NCBI GenBank assembly: GCA_014964245.1
Contig: JACVYH010000001.1
Span: 6,034,001 to 6,098,000, forward strand
Length of the DNA stretch: 64,000 nt
Reading direction: 5' to 3'
Origin: Nannizziopsis barbatae
Taxonomy: Eukaryota; Ascomycota; Eurotiomycetes; Onygenales; Nannizziopsiaceae
Positions 22,727 through 33,909 of this stretch are shown here, in pieces (the stretch's first letter is position 1; each line of letters opens with the position of its first letter). The notes beneath the pieces are model-generated. The model was not told the origin of the DNA and did no database searches. It saw nothing but the letters and a program-made list of their open reading frames with translations. The position numbers were made by a program, and so were the translations under genes.

Positions 22727-24252
22727 GCTGTAGTTCGAACCTTGAACGCACATGCCTCAACATAGTTCGAGAAACAAACATTCAAACTTCAAAACCTTCG
22801 GTGGTTTCAGGTTTGCCGTGCGGGATTTACAGGAAGTCGTGTTGGTTTTCCCGCAAGAGGAGTCAACAACTCCTTCTACCTACTTCATATGTATATAGTA
22901 GCCACCCAGATGGCGGTGATAACATACAGTACATTCTCTTTAGAGCAATCAAAATAATGCCTTTATGACTTTCTGAAACATGCGGTGTTAAATCTACTTC
23001 GTAACTCTGGTGTTGGCACGTACATACAGTACGTATGTACTATGCATGTTTGTGATATCCTCTCAGGATTGACAGAAGAAACACACTTGTCAGAATCCCT
23101 GTCCAATACCTCCTGTCTGAGGCTCCTGCAATGAACTGTCAAAATCAAGCACTTGACCTCCAGGATCACACTGGAATCCACTTTCTCACGTCTTGTTTAA
23201 AATAGACTTTCGCATCTGCACGTTTAACTTCGCTAGACTGTTTTAGAGTTATGGCCACCTGGTCCAGAACTTAACCTCGCTAAAGGTTGACGCTTAAGGT
23301 TCTCTTCCCTTGCTAACTATGGAGTTAAGTTCCATAATTAACAACAATTCCCATCTCCTTCCAAGACTTAACTGTTCCTATTAATAGTATCAATGCTGCT
23401 TTCGGAAGCTTCTCCGCACTCTGGACAATGTGACACTTCTGTTGGCGATATACTTAAGTCTTGAGCTAATTAACCGAGTGAGTTATTAACTTAGCTCCCA
23501 GCACATTACTCCAAGGCCTTGAACGTAAACGGAATCTCACGAGGTGTCCGGTATATGTATGAATAGCAATTGCGGAGTACTCCATACGATATGGACGATT
23601 CTATCTTTGGCATATGGATACCTTTAGCCTGGCACATTATGAAATTGTCAATTTTACCACCGTCCATTAGTTAATAGCTAATAATAATAATCACAAAGAC
23701 AACCTAGCTCACCAACCCGGCCTCGGTGTTTGGATGCTCCGTATCACTAAGATAGAATGCGGACCCATGCCCCGGACAAGCGGGCTAAAGACAACGTGCT
23801 CCTCAACAAATAAAGTAAATGGTTGACAAATTATACAGGCGAAGATAGGGGAACACTCTGTGCATCCAGATCCAATACGCTAAAGGGTTCAGACATCCAA
23901 TCCAAAACAAAAAAGTTCTAGAGAAAATATTAAAAATAGTCGGGTATATATAATTCAGAAGCGAACGGGACCAGCCTTGGGTATTATCAATAATAATTTG
24001 GGTAATAAGAGAAAATTGGGGGAATCCCCAATACCGAAGATAAGGAACGAGACACGGCTAGCTTGGTTGCCCGATCTAAGTCTTTCTTCGCTTCAAGAGA
24101 AATACAATTTGAAGACAAATATGAGTTTTTTGGTCATTTCTGTCATATAGTCGTTAAGGTCGTAAAAATCAGAAACGGCGTGTAAAACGTAATTCAAGTT
24201 TGGGAGTTGCATATAGAGGATTCGTGGCTTATAGAGAGTTGTGTGAGTAGAT
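22727..24252. other. Convergent intergenic region
   Basis: No gene is evident. The block contains an 8-bp-arm inverted repeat at 23020-23040 and a cluster of TTAA-centred words around 23220-23495. It is AT-rich toward 23900-24250, where the 3' UTR of the minus-strand gene should lie. Confidence 0.5.
23020..23040. repeat. Short inverted repeat
   Basis: GTACATAC and GTATGTAC form perfect 8-bp arms around a 5-nt loop, just downstream of the DUF3455 gene. It could form a small hairpin; no function is known. Confidence 0.6.
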
Positions 24253-27200
24253 TCAGACGCTCACAGTTCTTCTTGTCACCTCACTCGGCTTCTGAGCATA
24301 TGCGATCAATAGCTTAAACCCGGTACCGTGTCTTTGGCACTCTCGCAAAAGTCGCTGGTCGGCCCATATGCTTCCGTCAAGATTTCCTGTCAAAACAGGC
24401 GCTTCATAGCACCTAGTATACCACCAACGTCCAACTTTGGCAACCGTTTTTGCAATATATTCATCGTTGGAATCAGAAGGTGATGGATCGGATAGAAGTT
24501 CACCTAGGGAAATAGTAACGTCGGAGAAAGGTCTTGAAGGGTTTTGACTTGGTGTCGCATGTGGAGGCTGCGAACCATTCGGTGTTGTGATTCTCGTCGC
24601 AGTGGAACTCGACATATCCGAAGATTTCAGGATCGTCCCAGCAACTGGAACTACCACGGTGCACCTGTTCAGATTTTGAAATCCACGTTTCCCGAGTAAC
24701 TTCTGGATGTTGTCGCTTGCAGGTTTAAGGCTGATATTTGGATCTATCGAGAAAACGCGCTCCTTCAACTTCCTTACCGCCTTTCGCGTTCGGCTTCCCA
24801 TGTTGACCATATCCAGATCCAGAATACTCATCTCCAAATATCCACCAGTGCGAAGAACACGTTTGCATTCTGATATCGCATTTTTGAAACCGAACTCCGA
24901 ACAGGCTGCGGGAAAGCGGAGGATTGCGACAGTGAAAAAGCCCTTAGGAAACGGAAAGGGGTGCTCAAAGTTGGAATGATAGACGGATCGGTGGTTGCTC
25001 GGGGGATCCCAGGCTGCAGGGTGATCACTAGTAGTTCCCGAAACGAAAACGCTAAGGTTATAGACTGTAGCAGTTGGGTACGTCAAGGCACAGTAGAAGG
25101 ACCAGTCATCATTACCGAGACCATCTATGACGAGAATACGGGACTGGTCTTCGGATTGGACATGCCGCTGCGCAGGACTGAAGAGAACTCGCCCAAAGGA
25201 CAGCCAACGACTAGTCATGAGAGAGCCCGAACGTAAATTTGCTTGCGCAAGAGCTCCTAGTCGTTCGCGCTCAGCAATGTCTAGGAGAGCGGCATTTTTC
25301 TGACGGTCAAATTCCTTGGTCTGTAACTCGACATTGTTTTGATCGTGCGGCCCTTTGCAGCATTTTGAGGTCTTGACGCTATCATCGTCGGCATCATCAG
25401 AACAAGTCTCGTTGAGAGAAGTGAGTGGAGAATGGGCGGTGGAAGACGAATTTAACCCTGAAAGTATCATGGAACGGCTCAAATGCACCGAGTTCGTTGT
25501 GGCCGACGAATAAGGGGCTGTGGTGCCGGAGCAGTCCGATTGACATGACAGCCTCAAATTTTGACTCATCGCATTTAGGCCATCCTGGAGAGCCTGACTT
25601 GCTTGGGTAGCCATCTGAAACGTGTTGGGCACAGGAGCAAACTCTTCGCTGCCGAGTGGAGGAGTAAGGACTTCGTCGACAAAATCATCGTATTCGTCCC
25701 AGACTTCATCTTCGGTCAGTTTTGATCCAGGAATCGGTACAACGGCGGTTATCGCTTTCAAGCTCGCTTGGCTGTCAGTACTAGTAGAATCAGATGCTTC
25801 GGAGCCTTTCCTGGGGGACAAAACCAAAAACTCAGGATCATTAGTGGGAGACGCGTGAGCCTTGAAAGGGGCTAAAAAGGCCGGATAATTAGAGGCACTG
25901 CTGGTCTGTGTTACTGGTAGCAAATTTTCGGTCTTCGATGGGGATAGAGGGGGCATATAGCTGCTGGAAAGGTCATGAGACGAAAATATATTGGGGTTTG
26001 ATGTCGCAGGAATAGAAGGCATATCATCACGGCTGAATGGCCGTGAAAAAGACTGCAGCGGAGGTTTGTGTGGCCTGGTTTCCTTTGAGACTACAGGAGG
26101 TATCCTGCCAATGGATTTTAGTCTCGTGGAGTTGCTCAACTTCGGCTTCAGTTCACGCGTTTCGGTAGGTCGATCAACAAAAAAGACTTTAGGTGAGGAT
26201 GGACGCTTTTCAGCTGCAAACTCTGTAAGCCCAACTGGCGGAGCCGGTAGAAGAACGGATTGTTGTCGTTTAAACACAGTATCTAAGGATGAGCCTGGGA
26301 TATCTTCTTCGGTTGGAGGTGACTCTTCGATGCGTTTGAGGATATCCTCGAGAGAATCCGATTCAATTTGATCGTTATCCAAAATAGCATAATGTGCCAC
26401 AGGCCGAGAGGCGGGGACATTAGAAACAGACGCCGGGACCTTGGTTACCGAAGCGAGGTCAGAGGGAGTAAAACGTTCCTTTCGACGAAGTTGATGACTG
26501 CGTTGGAAAAAATTCCATTTCCCAAGCTTCTGTGATTTTTTCTTTTTGACCTCTTGTGAAAGCCCCGTATCTTCTCTTGCTAGTATGGACGCGTCCGATT
26601 GGGAGGTTGAGGTACGATAGGTTGTAGAACTATCAATGGGAGGCGAAATATTCGGAACATCAGTATTTATAGATAATCCACCGGTAGCACCGGTTTTCCC
26701 AAATAGTTTTGGCTTTAAAAATGATCGCCGCTTGGCAATAGTTGGCTTGAGTTTGGAGTCTTGAGATGGTTTAAAAAGCGATTCGGTTGGTGCAGCCATC
26801 GCCGGTTCAGGGGAGCGAACGAACCGTCCAGGCGATGAAATGAGAGAGTCTGACGATTGCCCCTCCAACCTCGAGGTTTTTGTTGTGAGGGAGCTGGTAT
26901 TGAACGTTGAGGTAGTACTTAAACCACTGACACTCTGATCACTATAAGTGCGAGCCAAATGTGATCTCTCTCCAGAACCGCCTGTTATAACAACAGGCTC
27001 TAAGCGATCTAGTAAAAAGTCGTCAAGATCAGAGTGTGCGCGACTAACGGTCCCAATGGAGCCGTTCGTGCTTGTTGACATAGCCCGACTAGTATTGCTT
27101 CCGATACTGCCTCTCCTTCCCCGCTGGGTATATTTGCCGTAACGCTCATATCCGGTACCTGCTGTCGGACCCCGGCGACCGTGTTGATCCATCTGCACGG

Positions 27201-28773
27201 AGTTGGATAGATCTGGAGACGCCCTGGATTTCTTAGGAAACAGGCCGAATCGTTTTGCTCCGCCATGCTTGGCCTCCTCTCTCGGAATTTTGTACTCCGT
27301 CGTCACTTTCTCAAGGGCAGATCTACTCTTAGACAGTGCTATGTCAGTATGCCTGTCAGCAAAGGATGCTGAGCCAATTTTTTGGAGTTTGTTAGTTGAC
27401 GTTGACGGATTGGGTATTCTTGAGGACGTTTTTGAGTGGACCGAATCTGGGGCGATCGTGTCTTCAGGCTTCTTCCCGGATGCACTCTCCCCGGAGTACT
27501 GGCGTCTGTGCCCCGGTAGCCTCGAAAAGTTAAGATTACTCTGAATAACTGGCGAGGATTGCAGTTCCAGCCGTTCGGTACCTTTACGGCTAGGCCGCGA
27601 AGGAAATTTAGTCGTAGTGGGAGGTTTTAGGAACCGTTCGGTACTTTCGTTGACTTGAGTTTCCTTCTTTAACGTTCGGTCTTTCAGAACCCTTTGCTTG
27701 GGATCACTGGTATCAGCCTTGAGGCGAGAATTTTCCTCTGCATATTCCAATTTGGACGGTCCTTCGAATTGTGAGCGGCTAGCTGCACCGTGTAAAGAGC
27801 CCGGTGGGTTAAATTGACCCTTGGTCGGAAGTACAGAGCCAGCTGCCCGTGCGGGTTCTGTGTAAGCCCAATGAGGAGCTTTTACGAATAGCGGAACTTC
27901 TTTAGTCGCACCAGGATAAGATGCGCCTGATACATGGTAGGAAGGTGGGTTGGTTCGAAATAGTGAAGGACTAGGCTGCCTCAAACGGGAACCGACGTTA
28001 GAGGAGTGGGTAAATCCGGGTGAGTAAGAAGATAAAGATGTTGGAGTCGACGTCCGACTGCTCCAGGGCCCCGGTGAGTCTGTGTACCTTGTTGAAGGAC
28101 TACTCGTGAAGTTTGGAGTTGGGGGGAAATGCGAAGGATTCACGGGGCTTAATAAACCCGAAAACTCAGGAGGGCCGACATAGTTTGCATGTTTTGTAGT
28201 TCTGGTTTCCGGGCTCACGGGTGTGTGTACTTGTTGTGGTGGAGTGGGTGGTTGATTCGAACCATGAAGGACATTTTCTGTTCCCGACTGTCCAAGATTT
28301 GTTTCAATCAACGGTGATGATGACTGCGTTTTACTGTGCTCAAGATGTCGTTCAATTGATGGAGCCTTTCGACGTAGAACATTTCTCGGCGTTCCTGACA
28401 AGTTCGGGGATTTGGCGTGTAGAGACTGAGAAGTGGCCGGGTTTTTATAAGGCGAAGGTCCTATTCGATTCGCGGACAAGAGACTGGTAGTCGAGGGTTG
28501 GGGTATTCCGAGCGGTCTGCTTCTTTTTTTGGGCAAACCAAGTCCTGAATCGGCTGAGCCTGGACTATCCAAGCATAAAGCCCCCTTGTTGTCTCCTGTA
28601 CTAAAAGTCCTGCTACTTTTAGAGAATACTGATGTAGTCTTGGGAACTTTCGTCTTTGAGACCATCGGGGTATTGGTCGATGTAGCTGTGGTCTTGGGTA
28701 GCCGTGATGTTAAGGAGGGGATTTTCGTCTCAGTGCTTGGGAGCACGCCGGCTCGATTGTATTTTTTCGACAT
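24253..28773 (-). CDS. Large disordered protein with C-terminal degenerate methyltransferase-like domain
   Basis: A single uninterrupted frame of 1506 residues. Roughly the first 1130 residues are Ser/Thr/Pro-rich and basic, with no domain I recognise but many SP/TP and RXXS sites, e.g. KSRASPDLSNS and RRGSIGSNTSRAMS. From about residue 1160 a conserved-looking block begins (LDIAERERLGALAQANLRSG; SRWLSFGRVLFSPA). It is followed by a Rossmann-like segment: ILVIDGLGNDDWSFYCA (motif I position), then FTVAILRFP and CKRVLRTGGYLEMSILD (matching the LKPGG-L post-motif of class I SAM methyltransferases). The glycine loop is GLGND and not the usual GxGxG, so catalysis is doubtful. A last basic block (KVGRWWYTRCYEAPVL) ends the protein. 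It is probably a phosphoregulated scaffold. Orthologues seem to exist in related fungi from memory, without assigned function. Confidence 0.8.
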   Translation of the reverse strand: MSKKYNRAGVLPSTETKIPSLTSRLPKTTATSTNTPMVSKTKVPKTTSVFSKSSRTFSTGDNKGALCLDSPGSADSGLGLPKKRSRPLGIPQPSTTSLLSANRIGPSPYKNPATSQSLHAKSPNLSGTPRNVLRRKAPSIERHLEHSKTQSSSPLIETNLGQSGTENVLHGSNQPPTPPQQVHTPVSPETRTTKHANYVGPPEFSGLLSPVNPSHFPPTPNFTSSPSTRYTDSPGPWSSRTSTPTSLSSYSPGFTHSSNVGSRLRQPSPSLFRTNPPSYHVSGASYPGATKEVPLFVKAPHWAYTEPARAAGSVLPTKGQFNPPGSLHGAASRSQFEGPSKLEYAEENSRLKADTSDPKQRVLKDRTLKKETQVNESTERFLKPPTTTKFPSRPSRKGTERLELQSSPVIQSNLNFSRLPGHRRQYSGESASGKKPEDTIAPDSVHSKTSSRIPNPSTSTNKLQKIGSASFADRHTDIALSKSRSALEKVTTEYKIPREEAKHGGAKRFGLFPKKSRASPDLSNSVQMDQHGRRGPTAGTGYERYGKYTQRGRRGSIGSNTSRAMSTSTNGSIGTVSRAHSDLDDFLLDRLEPVVITGGSGERSHLARTYSDQSVSGLSTTSTFNTSSLTTKTSRLEGQSSDSLISSPGRFVRSPEPAMAAPTESLFKPSQDSKLKPTIAKRRSFLKPKLFGKTGATGGLSINTDVPNISPPIDSSTTYRTSTSQSDASILAREDTGLSQEVKKKKSQKLGKWNFFQRSHQLRRKERFTPSDLASVTKVPASVSNVPASRPVAHYAILDNDQIESDSLEDILKRIEESPPTEEDIPGSSLDTVFKRQQSVLLPAPPVGLTEFAAEKRPSSPKVFFVDRPTETRELKPKLSNSTRLKSIGRIPPVVSKETRPHKPPLQSFSRPFSRDDMPSIPATSNPNIFSSHDLSSSYMPPLSPSKTENLLPVTQTSSASNYPAFLAPFKAHASPTNDPEFLVLSPRKGSEASDSTSTDSQASLKAITAVVPIPGSKLTEDEVWDEYDDFVDEVLTPPLGSEEFAPVPNTFQMATQASQALQDGLNAMSQNLRLSCQSDCSGTTAPYSSATTNSVHLSRSMILSGLNSSSTAHSPLTSLNETCSDDADDDSVKTSKCCKGPHDQNNVELQTKEFDRQKNAALLDIAERERLGALAQANLRSGSLMTSRWLSFGRVLFSPAQRHVQSEDQSRILVIDGLGNDDWSFYCALTYPTATVYNLSVFVSGTTSDHPAAWDPPSNHRSVYHSNFEHPFPFPKGFFTVAILRFPAACSEFGFKNAISECKRVLRTGGYLEMSILDLDMVNMGSRTRKAVRKLKERVFSIDPNISLKPASDNIQKLLGKRGFQNLNRCTVVVPVAGTILKSSDMSSSTATRITTPNGSQPPHATPSQNPSRPFSDVTISLGELLSDPSPSDSNDEYIAKTVAKVGRWWYTRCYEAPVLTGNLDGSIWADQRLLRECQRHGTGFKLLIAYAQKPSEVTRRTVSV

Positions 28774-31700
28774 TGTACGCGTTCATTTAAAGGTATCGGC
28801 GATCGTTGAGGTATAAGACCCCCCGGAAATAACTGTATTAATCGAGTTGGAAATCATCACGACCGGAGCGAAAGGGACCAGTTAAACGCGACATCCGGCT
28901 ACGGTGCAGCGCAAGAGTGAGCTCATAGACCCCAAATGGCCAACTTCTCCTTGCTCACTTACTCAACTGAAATCAACCTTTCCTCCTTCCATACAATGCT
29001 GTCGTGTAACCAGCCAAAAAAGGAAAGCAGAGGGAGAAATTGTCAATATTATGTGGTTAAACCGTCACAATGATAATAAAACTTATATAAGACGGACGAT
29101 CAACTCCAAAACGCTAAGCCCAAAGAAAAGAAGGAAACTTTAATACGAGAAAAAACCACTTCCAGGGTATCTTGGGAAAAGAAGCAAAAAATCACAGAAG
29201 CAACCACCAGCTTGATGTTTATACTGGTTTTCCGGTGACGCTTCGCCACACAGCGGGGCGTGGTGCAGTCAGAGTGTGGCTAAACCTGGACGTGGCGGTA
29301 ACGGCGCCTCAGATCCTTCGCGGAGTGAGCGAAAAGGGCGGCCACGTCAACGGATATCATGCAATCCAAGAAAAATCTCAGCACGAGATGTTTCTGGAAA
29401 TCATTCAAAAAGTTTTCATAAAAGAGAAAGAATATAGCATGGCTCTGTAGTAGGTCTTAAATGTCCGGGCTCCATCTGGGGGTGCCTCAAGGTGGGCGTC
29501 GGATCCCTCCGTATATCTCGCATATCGTGCTCTCACTGGATAATAATGAAATATTATTAACCAACATTGCAAGAGCTCAACCTTGGAATCATGTGCATGC
29601 GCAAAGTATAGGGCAAAGACGGCGCAGTCTAGGGACATGTGCCGCTCGCTAGTCAACGTTGTGAAGCCAAAGTCATTCGACGATAAGTAGAAGGCTCCTT
29701 GGACGAAATTGGTAATGCCTCCACTTTTTTGTAAACGACCCAGTCTTGTACGGACCTATTATCCTATCAGTTGGGGAAAAAAGCAGACTTGCTTGCATGT
29801 CGCTAGCACCGTGTGAGCTGAAATGTCGACCTGCATGCCGCAGAAATTTCTTGAGCAAGGGCTCGATTCGTGGAAGAGTGGGAACTCCTTGGCCTTCGCC
29901 TGCCGTTATTGAGCCCTGGCTATAGGATTGGCTGGATGCATGAGATTGAGCAAGGATCCTCCGTGTTGGCTCAGTCCCGCGAGGTCGGGAGATCGCTGTA
30001 GAGAAGACTTTTTGGTGATGTCCAATCGTCGTCGTGAAAAGGGTGACGTTGGGAAAGTCAGGTGGGTGGCAATCACGGGGTCTCTTTTCTTTGACTCAAG
30101 CCATAAAAACGACTTCCGGAGTCAACCTCGCTCCATCCGGACTGCATTGCGCGAAGAAACCTACGAGGTTCCTTCTCAAGGCTTTCAATAATGCTACTGA
30201 GCAGATAATTACGGAGCAGGTGGGGAGTCGACTAGCCTGTAGGCCTGGAGGAGCCTGCTTTGATGAGGCCGAGCGGCTCACCGACTGTTTACTTGATCAA
30301 CTTTGTGGCCCTGTGAGTATCCCAGTTTAGTAATGGGAGGACCACGGGTAGCTAATTAGGTGCGGAATACGGAACATTCCCCGCTTCGTTCCGGAGTCAC
30401 TGAGTCAGAACCTCAAGGTTCAGCCGAACAAGGGCATGGATGTCAGTGCACCAGAGAGAGCTCGAGCCCATCTAAGGAGTTGAGAGATCACAAACAAAAC
30501 ACACACTATTTACAAGGGCTGTCGGGTCAATAGCAACCCCTATACTACTCCGTATGCCTTTGCGAATTAAGAGCGCATGTATCCAGGCCATCTTCCCGTT
30601 TTACGCTCAACCGAGATGCTTCTAGAGTTCAGGGCACCAAAAATGGCTCCTCCTTGGTGGGGTGTTCATTTTCATCGCAACCAGTCATGCGATAGAAGAG
30701 AAAACGAGAAGAGTGATTCGACACGGGATCCCAACACAATCCTCCACTCCTGCCATTGGTAGGAGATTTGACAAGATTTCTCGGTTTTTCCATGTGGCAA
30801 AGTCGACACCTGGGAACCGCGTCTGAATCTCTATCACACAGAAGCTGTGGAACGTATCACTGGTGTCAACCTTCGGAAGAGACGGAGGTGAAAGCGGCAA
30901 TCATCACTCCGTACGGAGTATACTTATAGACAATAATCATCAGTTTAGGCTCTTGCTCTACTCTGCCTTCAGTCATACCATTAGTTGAGTCCTCTTCCTG
31001 AACCTTCAAATGGTGTTCACATCAATGATCGCGATTTTGTGACACCACGATCCAGATTTACTTCGACCTTATTAAAGCTTGCCTTTACCACAATGTGGGC
31101 TTGTGTATGTACTGTACATGTGGCTCCTGAGGCATTTTGACTGCTATGGGACACAAATATTGGAGTCCTACATTGTTGCAACACAGCAGGTCCTGTTGTT
31201 GAAGCTTAGCCAGCCCTATGCGGAACAAGACTCCAGTTCCATGCATATCAGCTGCCTTCGTCCTGCATAATGACATAGGTGGAGAAAAACTCCGGGCACC
31301 TCCTTGCTCAGGCTTGCGTGGTTCTGAATATGATGGCCGGCCTTTCAAAATCAGTAACACTATGGCTCTATCATATCACCGACGATCTGGTAATGAATCG
31401 GATAATGCATCCAGATCCCCGGTGTTGTGAAATACTAAAGTTACTCAACCTGACAGTTCCCGCTATTACTCTGCGGACCCATCAGAGATCATCAGTCAAT
31501 CGCAAGATCCGGGACTCAGGAGACCTGGTTCACTTCTTCATCGCTTCCGCTCTCCTTTGGCTCCGTTCCAACTCCGCGATGACACATGTGTGACCATATA
31601 AGCTTCAGTTTAGTAGGAAATATGAATTATTGTCTGATCTGTCACTAACTCTAGCAGGCGCTGCGGGTGACGAAGAGTGTTTTCGAACTAACGCGGGGAA

Positions 31701-32232
31701 GATTCGATGAACCACAGGTACAACGTGACAAGATCTTCAGGGTCCGAAAATGTTTTTGGTGGCGTCCGATCTCTAGGTTGAAGTATGACTAGAACCTGGT
31801 TATCGGAAATGGAGGATGACCTTTACGTATCTAAATGCAATCAGGGTAGCACATCAACTTTCTGGTTTGAAAGCGAGATATCTCCGGAATTCAGATGCCC
31901 GCGCAAGTCTGACGCTCGAGTATCTTGAATTATCTAGCACCTAAGGTTGCCTTCTCCGTGATTTTCTTGCGGCGCAAATCCTTCCTGATGCGGATGTGGC
32001 ACTTTGATCCGATTGCACGATAAGAGGAGATATACGTCGAATTTCTCATTCATTTTAAAACAGGCAAATATTTCCCACACGGAAATCATACCAGCGAACT
32101 CCGGTGCCAGGAAATCAAAAAAAGATATGAAGGACACAGAAAATGGCGGGTAGAATTAAAAAGAGGCCGCAAGATCAGATGTTTCAAGAAATATTAGACG
32201 AGTAGAGGTGACGAGTTCAACAAACATTGTTT
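28774..32232. other. 3.5-kb intergenic region without a recognisable gene
   Basis: It lies between the 5' end of the methyltransferase-like gene and the 3' end of tho1. Many short frames occur on both strands, none with a motif or plausible splice extension. A TTATATAA at 29083-29090 could be the TATA element of the minus-strand gene. Exact 9-mer copies occur at 30546 and 30912, the latter within a palindrome. A decayed or novel gene cannot be excluded. Confidence 0.45.
29083..29090 (-). promoter_or_regulatory. Possible TATA box of the methyltransferase-like gene
   Basis: The palindromic TTATATAA lies 310 bp upstream of the minus-strand ATG at 28773. Position is compatible with a long leader; the assignment is inference. 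Confidence 0.3.
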
Positions 32233-33096
32233 TCAGCCAAATCGAGCTTTCCGCTTTTCCATCGCCGTACGATCTTGTTCGCTCCAGTTATTCGGTTTGC
32301 CGCCATCGCTATGAGGACCGTTATTACGGCGCCGGCTGTCCTGCCCTCCACGACCTCTTCCACGACCCGAGAAAGTTCTGCGTTTCCCCCCACGGTTGTA
32401 ATTATCACCGTCATCGCCGCGACCTCTTTTCCTCGAGCGCTCTGGCAGTGCCTCGTCCAGTCCTTTCACAGTCGATGACGCATCGTTGGTAGCAGTCCCA
32501 AATCTCTTGGCCCTCTCCATTGCTTTTTGAGCTTCCTGGGAAGCCGTGTCGTCGACAATACCAAATTTTTCAGCTCGCTTCCTACGTTTTTCGAGCTCAG
32601 TGTCGACGTTTGTAGTGGCAAGTCCCTTACTATAGTTTGCCGCTTTCTGTTTTTCTTTCAATTCCTCCTCTGTAGCCGCTTTGCTAGCCTCTGTTCCCTC
32701 ACTAGCCTCCACAGCGGCCTCCTTTGTCTCGCCATTTTTCTTCTCATCTGGCTTTTGAGCATTTGATGAATCAGCATCGATTTTCTGGGTGGGTGCCGTG
32801 GTCGGATTTGCAGATGCGGCCGCGGTAGTCGTCTTCGTATCATTCCCATTCTTGGTTGTCGTCGTGTCCGGTGCTGGTTCATCATCCCAGTCGATTACGT
32901 CGTCAGCGGCGTCCGCCTTAGCTGCGGCGGGCGCGGCGGCGGAGGCAGTGGTGGTGCTGACTTTTTCCGCTTCAACTTTGTCGGCTTCAACGAGTCGCGC
33001 AACCATGTCGGCCTTTTTTCCGGTGTGAGGGAGGCCTCGTGATTTGAGCATCTCGACGAGATCGGAGTTTGTCTTTTTGGTGTATGTAGCCGCCAT
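32233..33096 (-). CDS. tho1: SAP-domain RNA-binding protein Tho1 (CIP29/SARNP-like)
   Basis: A single-exon gene of 287 residues. A SAP domain opens the protein (about 8-42: NSDLVEMLKSRGLPHTGKKA). An Ala/Thr-rich disordered part with DVIDWDDEPA follows. The family's C-terminal signature comes next: LEKRRKRAEKFG, AMERAKRFG, LDEALPERSRKRGRGDD, then RGG/RGR repeats and a last EKRKARFG. The related proteins couple transcription to mRNA export together with TREX and the helicase Sub2; the FG/RGG tail binds RNA. The start is the first ATG of the frame and falls a few residues before the SAP helix. It is a minus-strand neighbour of pob3 (3' end 33910), so two chromatin/transcription factors sit side by side. 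Confidence 0.9.
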   Translation of the reverse strand: MAATYTKKTNSDLVEMLKSRGLPHTGKKADMVARLVEADKVEAEKVSTTTASAAAPAAAKADAADDVIDWDDEPAPDTTTTKNGNDTKTTTAAASANPTTAPTQKIDADSSNAQKPDEKKNGETKEAAVEASEGTEASKAATEEELKEKQKAANYSKGLATTNVDTELEKRRKRAEKFGIVDDTASQEAQKAMERAKRFGTATNDASSTVKGLDEALPERSRKRGRGDDGDNYNRGGKRRTFSGRGRGRGGQDSRRRNNGPHSDGGKPNNWSEQDRTAMEKRKARFG

Positions 33097-33909
33097 TGTG
33101 ATAGGTTTAAGTGGAATATCGGTATGTAGTGAGTGAAAAAGGAATCTCTCAAAGCGTATGTTCGGTCAAATATATGGAAAATTCGTTCTTTGAAGAGTGA
33201 CTTGAAAATTGAGAAGGGTTGCGGTGGGCTGAGGGAATAGCAAGGAATTAACTAGTAGCTTGTCCCTACTACCATAGCGCACAATGAAGATATCAATAGA
33301 AGAGAATAATGAGTCAAGTAATAAGAAAGAGGTGAATAGGAAACCACACAAGACGCCAATGAATCAATCAAATAGTCCAGCCATCTCAATGAAGCTCTGG
33401 ACCACGCGTTTGATGAAACTCAGCGCTACGCTCAAAATGGCGCCAAGCACGTGATGGTCTTGGCGTACATGCAACCTTCCAAGGTTCAAAAAGTCTGCAT
33501 AATCGAGCTTTTGGTGATAAGTTCTTGCGGATAAGGCGGTCTCGGTTACCTGCCAAGGATTTAAACAAATCGCAGTGAGATATTGGCATAGGTCACGTGA
33601 CTAGGTACTGTGTACCCATGATTTCGCCAGAACTTCCAGCGCAAACCTAAGTAAGTATGGAATTTTGGTGCCACGGTATTGCAATTTTCTTGGGCGAACG
33701 CAGTATGTGTATACCTCGCTTGAAAGCTGTCCACAAGTTCGCAGTGCGAAGATAGAAACGTAGTGATATTGTACATACATTCGTGAAAATTATAGCAGCA
33801 GAAGAAGAGACACCAAAACTTCTTCCTTCCGTTCATAAAGATTGCTCCTTGCATCACATTTTCGTATCCAATATGGGAATATGCAATTTGGTTGGGACTA
33901 GCCTTCCAC
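33097..33909. other. Intergenic region between tho1 start and pob3 stop
   Basis: It contains the tho1 promoter and the pob3 3' UTR, both genes reading on the minus strand. No additional gene or repeat is seen. Confidence 0.5.
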
